A DNA stretch of 9,446 nt from Sulfurovum sp. (GTDB lineage: Bacteria > Campylobacterota > Campylobacteria > Campylobacterales > Sulfurovaceae). The position numbers and the translations under genes were made by a program. Where the stretch lies: NCBI GenBank assembly GCA_030622375.1, contig JAUXGC010000040.1, forward strand, positions 1-9,446, in the 5' to 3' direction. Positions 7,558-9,446 of the stretch are shown here, piece after piece; position 1 is the stretch's first letter; each line of letters starts with the position of its first letter. The notes beneath the pieces were generated by a model. The model ran no database searches and was not told the origin of the DNA. It was given only the letters and a program-made list of their open reading frames with translations.

Positions 7558-7587
7558 TGTTAATTACCCTAAATGCCGTATAATAGT

Positions 7588-8151
7588 TTAAAGTGTTTTT
7601 AGTAATTGTTCAAATGATTTTGTTTTTAAAAAACCAGCAAACTGTTTTCTGTATGTTTGAATAATACTTACACCCATCAAGTTTACATCATAAATCAACC
7701 AATTGTCTCCATTTTTCTCTTTAAAAAATTTATAAATTATTTTATAGTTTTCATCTTTTCCTACTAGTGCACTAACAAGTACAATACGATTTTTCTTAGT
7801 CTCTTTGATATTTTTAAAAACTGTTTTTTGGTTATTATATAGTTTAACTTTATTAAAATATGACTGTTTTAGTTTTTTCTCAAATTTTTTCTCAAAACTA
7901 CTTTTTTGGGAAGGAGTAAGTGTTTTCCAATATTTTCCCAAACTAATTTTTGACATAGTTTTATAACTAAATATATCATCTACTACTTTAAAAATCATTT
8001 TTTCTTTCTTTTGCATTGAATATGATTTGTTTTCTAGAGTAGTTGTAATTTTGGATACTTTGCCAATCATACTTTTTCTAATTTGGCTTTTTTCTACACC
8101 AAAAAGTAGTACGGTAGATAGCAGCATGAGTAAAATTATTTTTGTTTTCAT
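7588..8151 (-). CDS. mlaC: MlaC-like periplasmic phospholipid-binding protein (Ttg2D family)
   Basis: MlaC proteins carry a phospholipid through the periplasm between MlaA at the outer membrane and an inner-membrane complex. The protein has 187 residues, close to the family length. An N-terminal Sec-type signal (MKTK then a hydrophobic stretch to about residue 18) is seen; the cleavage site is not a clear AxA. The family hallmark is the C-terminal block WLIYDVNLMGVSI followed by YRKQF (151-171). Helices around SPSQKSSF-like text (LTPSQKSSFEKKF, 78-90) match the usual LTPxQ region. The protein is very basic: by hand count about 40 Lys/Arg against about 14 Asp/Glu. ATG 8151 follows AAGGA at 5 nt, and this site overlaps the end of mlaA, whose stop lies 9 nt upstream, pointing to coupled expression. 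The RND gene follows after 30 nt. Confidence 0.9.
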   Translation of the reverse strand: MKTKIILLMLLSTVLLFGVEKSQIRKSMIGKVSKITTTLENKSYSMQKKEKMIFKVVDDIFSYKTMSKISLGKYWKTLTPSQKSSFEKKFEKKLKQSYFNKVKLYNNQKTVFKNIKETKKNRIVLVSALVGKDENYKIIYKFFKEKNGDNWLIYDVNLMGVSIIQTYRKQFAGFLKTKSFEQLLKTL

Positions 8152-8160
8152 AAGTTTCCT

Positions 8161-9000
8161 TTAATCATTTATGTCATTTTCTCTTTTTTGTTCGTAAGTA
8201 TCTCTAAAAAATGTGTATAAATTAAGAGCATCACTTTTAATACTCTCATACTCTCCTAAATGTAAAGAAGTTTTATTAAATAGATATCCCAAATAGAGCC
8301 CTGTAGCACTCTTAACATTGCCTGCTAAAGTATATTTTTGATAAATACTTGTGTATGAGATAGGCGAAAAGTAAAAATCAGCACTCAACGAGAGTGTATC
8401 ACGTAAATTTGATTGACCTAGTAGTGGTAAAACAATAGGGAAGCCTGAGCCTATACCATAGTACCCAAGGGTTTGTCCGAAATCTTCTTTGTGTGGCTGT
8501 ATCCCATAAGCATCTTGTGCAACATCCATAATGCCACCAAGACCTAAAGTAGAGTTTATAAGAAACCGTTTTGTCTCGTCCATTGCATTATTGAACTTGA
8601 ACTGTAAAATATTATTAACAAATCTTAATGGAAATTCAATATTGGTAAAAAAGTTTGATATACCTATGCGACCCTGTTCTGGCATAATAGAGGCATAGAC
8701 AGCAGAGATAGGGTTAAGTACATTAGTAAATATTTTGTCATTAGCGTGTGTCATAAGGAGATTGTATGCATAGAGTGGATCAAAATTACTCTCCTCTTCT
8801 TCAAAATCATCTTCAAAATCATCATCTTCAAAATCATCATCTTCAAAATTATCTTCACTACCTGCTTGGATATCTGTTTGAGTATGGGTATCTACAGCTA
8901 TTTCTATGGTTTTTGTTGCAGTAGGAACTGTGGAGTTTTTTTGACTACACCCTAAAATAAAAAAAGATAGTAAAAATAGTATAGTAATTTTCAATTTCAT
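8161..9000 (-). CDS. mlaA: MlaA/VacJ outer-membrane lipoprotein with acidic N-terminal linker
   Basis: MlaA sits in the inner leaflet of the outer membrane and lets mislocalised phospholipids reach MlaC. The 279-residue protein has a lipoprotein signal ending FILGC, with Cys18 as the lipid anchor. After a Ser/Thr-rich linker comes an acidic tract (49-70) of repeated FEDDD units, and then the VacJ domain from FDPLYAYN (73-80). Family blocks are NPISAVYASIMPEQGR, ISNFFTNIEFP, STLGLGGIMDVA (150-161), EDFGQTLGYYGIGSG (172-186) and PLLGQSNLRD. The acidic tract is not part of the usual family sequence as I know it. ATG 9000 is odd: the nearest Shine-Dalgarno AGGGA (9007-9003) is only 2 nt away, so a TTG at codon 3, 8 nt from it, is a possible start that keeps the lipoprotein signal. 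It leads the minus-strand lipid-transport unit. Confidence 0.92.
   Translation of the reverse strand: MKLKITILFLLSFFILGCSQKNSTVPTATKTIEIAVDTHTQTDIQAGSEDNFEDDDFEDDDFEDDFEEEESNFDPLYAYNLLMTHANDKIFTNVLNPISAVYASIMPEQGRIGISNFFTNIEFPLRFVNNILQFKFNNAMDETKRFLINSTLGLGGIMDVAQDAYGIQPHKEDFGQTLGYYGIGSGFPIVLPLLGQSNLRDTLSLSADFYFSPISYTSIYQKYTLAGNVKSATGLYLGYLFNKTSLHLGEYESIKSDALNLYTFFRDTYEQKRENDIND
8800..8853 (-). repeat. In-frame tandem repeat (12/15 bp) encoding FEDDD units in MlaA
   Basis: Four head-to-tail units cover 54 bp: a 12-bp TTCAAAATCATC (8800-8811), two identical 15-bp units TTCAAAATCATCATC (8812-8826 and 8827-8841), and a 12-bp TTCAAAATTATC (8842-8853). On the coding strand they give FEDDD-type repeats. 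All unit lengths are multiples of three, so gain or loss of a unit keeps the reading frame. Confidence 0.85.
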
Positions 9001-9108
9001 ATTCCCTAATTTAATTTTATATTTATTTTATTATTTTTTTGAAGTATATTCTAAATTTCTTAAATTTATGATAAATAATTTAGCTTCAATTACTTAAAAT
9101 AATGTTTT

Positions 9109-9117
9109 AGATAAAAT
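9109..9117 (+). promoter_or_regulatory. Candidate rplI -10 in the mlaA-rplI gap
   Basis: The 161-nt gap 9001-9161 is very AT-rich and separates divergent mlaA and rplI. AGATAAAAT (9109-9117) resembles the -10 used by argG and would start transcription near 9124, about 38 nt before rplI. A second candidate is TGATAAATA (9069-9077). No convincing mlaA promoter could be picked out on the other strand because AT-rich matches are too frequent. Confidence 0.35.
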
Positions 9118-9161
9118 ATAAGTTCATTTATAATTATCAAAAAGCAAGAAGGAAAACAGTA

Positions 9162-9446
9162 ATGAAAGTATTATTAATAAAAGATGTTAAAACATTAGGC
9201 AACATAGGCGAAATTAAAGAGGTAAAAGACGGGTATGGGCAAAACTTTCTTATTGCCAAGGGGTTAGCAAAACTAGCTACACCAGAAGTGGTAAAGACGT
9301 GGAAGACAGAGCAGGAGGATATAGCACATAAACTTAAAGATGATTTGAGTAGACTTGAAGCAGAGAAGATTACGCTTGAAGCATCAACGGTGAAGATAGA
9401 AAAGCCTATAGCACCAGTAGGCATACAGGGTTCGGTAGGAAATGCC
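9162..9446 (+). CDS. rplI: 50S ribosomal protein L9, C-terminus cut off by window edge
   Basis: L9 binds 23S rRNA through its N-terminal domain and reaches out from the large subunit near the L1 stalk, helping keep reading frame. The first 95 residues are present; the family is about 148 long. The N-terminal RNA-binding domain is clear: MKVLLIKDVKTLGNIGE (1-17) and VKDGYGQNFLIAKGLA (21-36). A charged helix follows (about 41-75, the long connecting helix), and then the start of the C-terminal domain with APVGIQGSVGNA (84-95). The latter differs from the more common KLFGSVT-type text but keeps the Gly pattern. ATG 9162 has AAGGA (9149-9153) 8 nt upstream. It is divergent from mlaA. Downstream genes are off the window. 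Confidence 0.96.
   Translation, partial: MKVLLIKDVKTLGNIGEIKEVKDGYGQNFLIAKGLAKLATPEVVKTWKTEQEDIAHKLKDDLSRLEAEKITLEASTVKIEKPIAPVGIQGSVGNA

Noticed and set aside
7579..7584. Plus-strand TATAAT in the mlaC-RND gap
   Set aside because: It points into the antisense of mlaC with no gene downstream on that strand; treated as chance.
8746..8955. Plus-strand frame opposite the mlaA acidic repeat, Ile/Phe-rich
   Set aside because: It is the shadow of the DDD/FE repeat codons of mlaA, without ribosome binding site or family resemblance.

Overview
This AT-rich, low-GC window has the look of a Campylobacterota (Epsilonproteobacteria) chromosome, probably close to Sulfurovum or Sulfurimonas. The support is the style of the ArgG, PdxJ and L9 proteins, promoters built around an extended -10 (TGCTATAAT, TGATAAAAT) with weak or absent -35 boxes, and a mlaA-mlaC-RND gene set. 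The genus is inference. All complete genes look intact. No tRNA, rRNA, CRISPR array, insertion sequence or phage gene was seen.

Layout. At the left edge lies pdxJ (minus strand, C-terminus cut off by the window), reading away from a small thioredoxin-like gene (684-1022). The two share a compact divergent promoter region in which the pdxJ -35 overlaps the thioredoxin -10. The argininosuccinate synthase gene argG follows on the plus strand (1081-2421) with its own extended -10 promoter; its product carries about 50 residues beyond the usual end of the family. The convergent gap after argG holds a perfect 24-bp inverted repeat (2427-2530), each arm of which is itself a small imperfect palindrome of REP type.

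From 2539 to 9000 five minus-strand genes read leftwards. In transcription order they are mlaA (outer-membrane lipoprotein), mlaC (periplasmic lipid-carrier protein), an 817-residue RND/MMPL-type membrane transporter, prlC (M3 oligopeptidase), and a small unrecognised membrane protein. The first three are tightly spaced (9 and 30 nt gaps) and look like one unit for moving lipid between the outer and inner membranes, with the RND protein where an MlaFEDB ABC transporter might be expected. prlC follows after 57 nt, possibly with its own promoter. The membrane-protein gene is separated from prlC by a perfect 11-bp hairpin with a GNRA tetraloop.

At the right edge rplI (ribosomal protein L9, plus strand, C-terminus cut off) diverges from mlaA across a 161-nt, very AT-rich gap.

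The most interesting part is the mlaA-mlaC-RND unit. MlaA and the RND protein each carry an acidic repeat tract (FEDDD-type and EFAD-type), while MlaC is strongly basic. This suggests electrostatic docking of the shuttle at both membranes.
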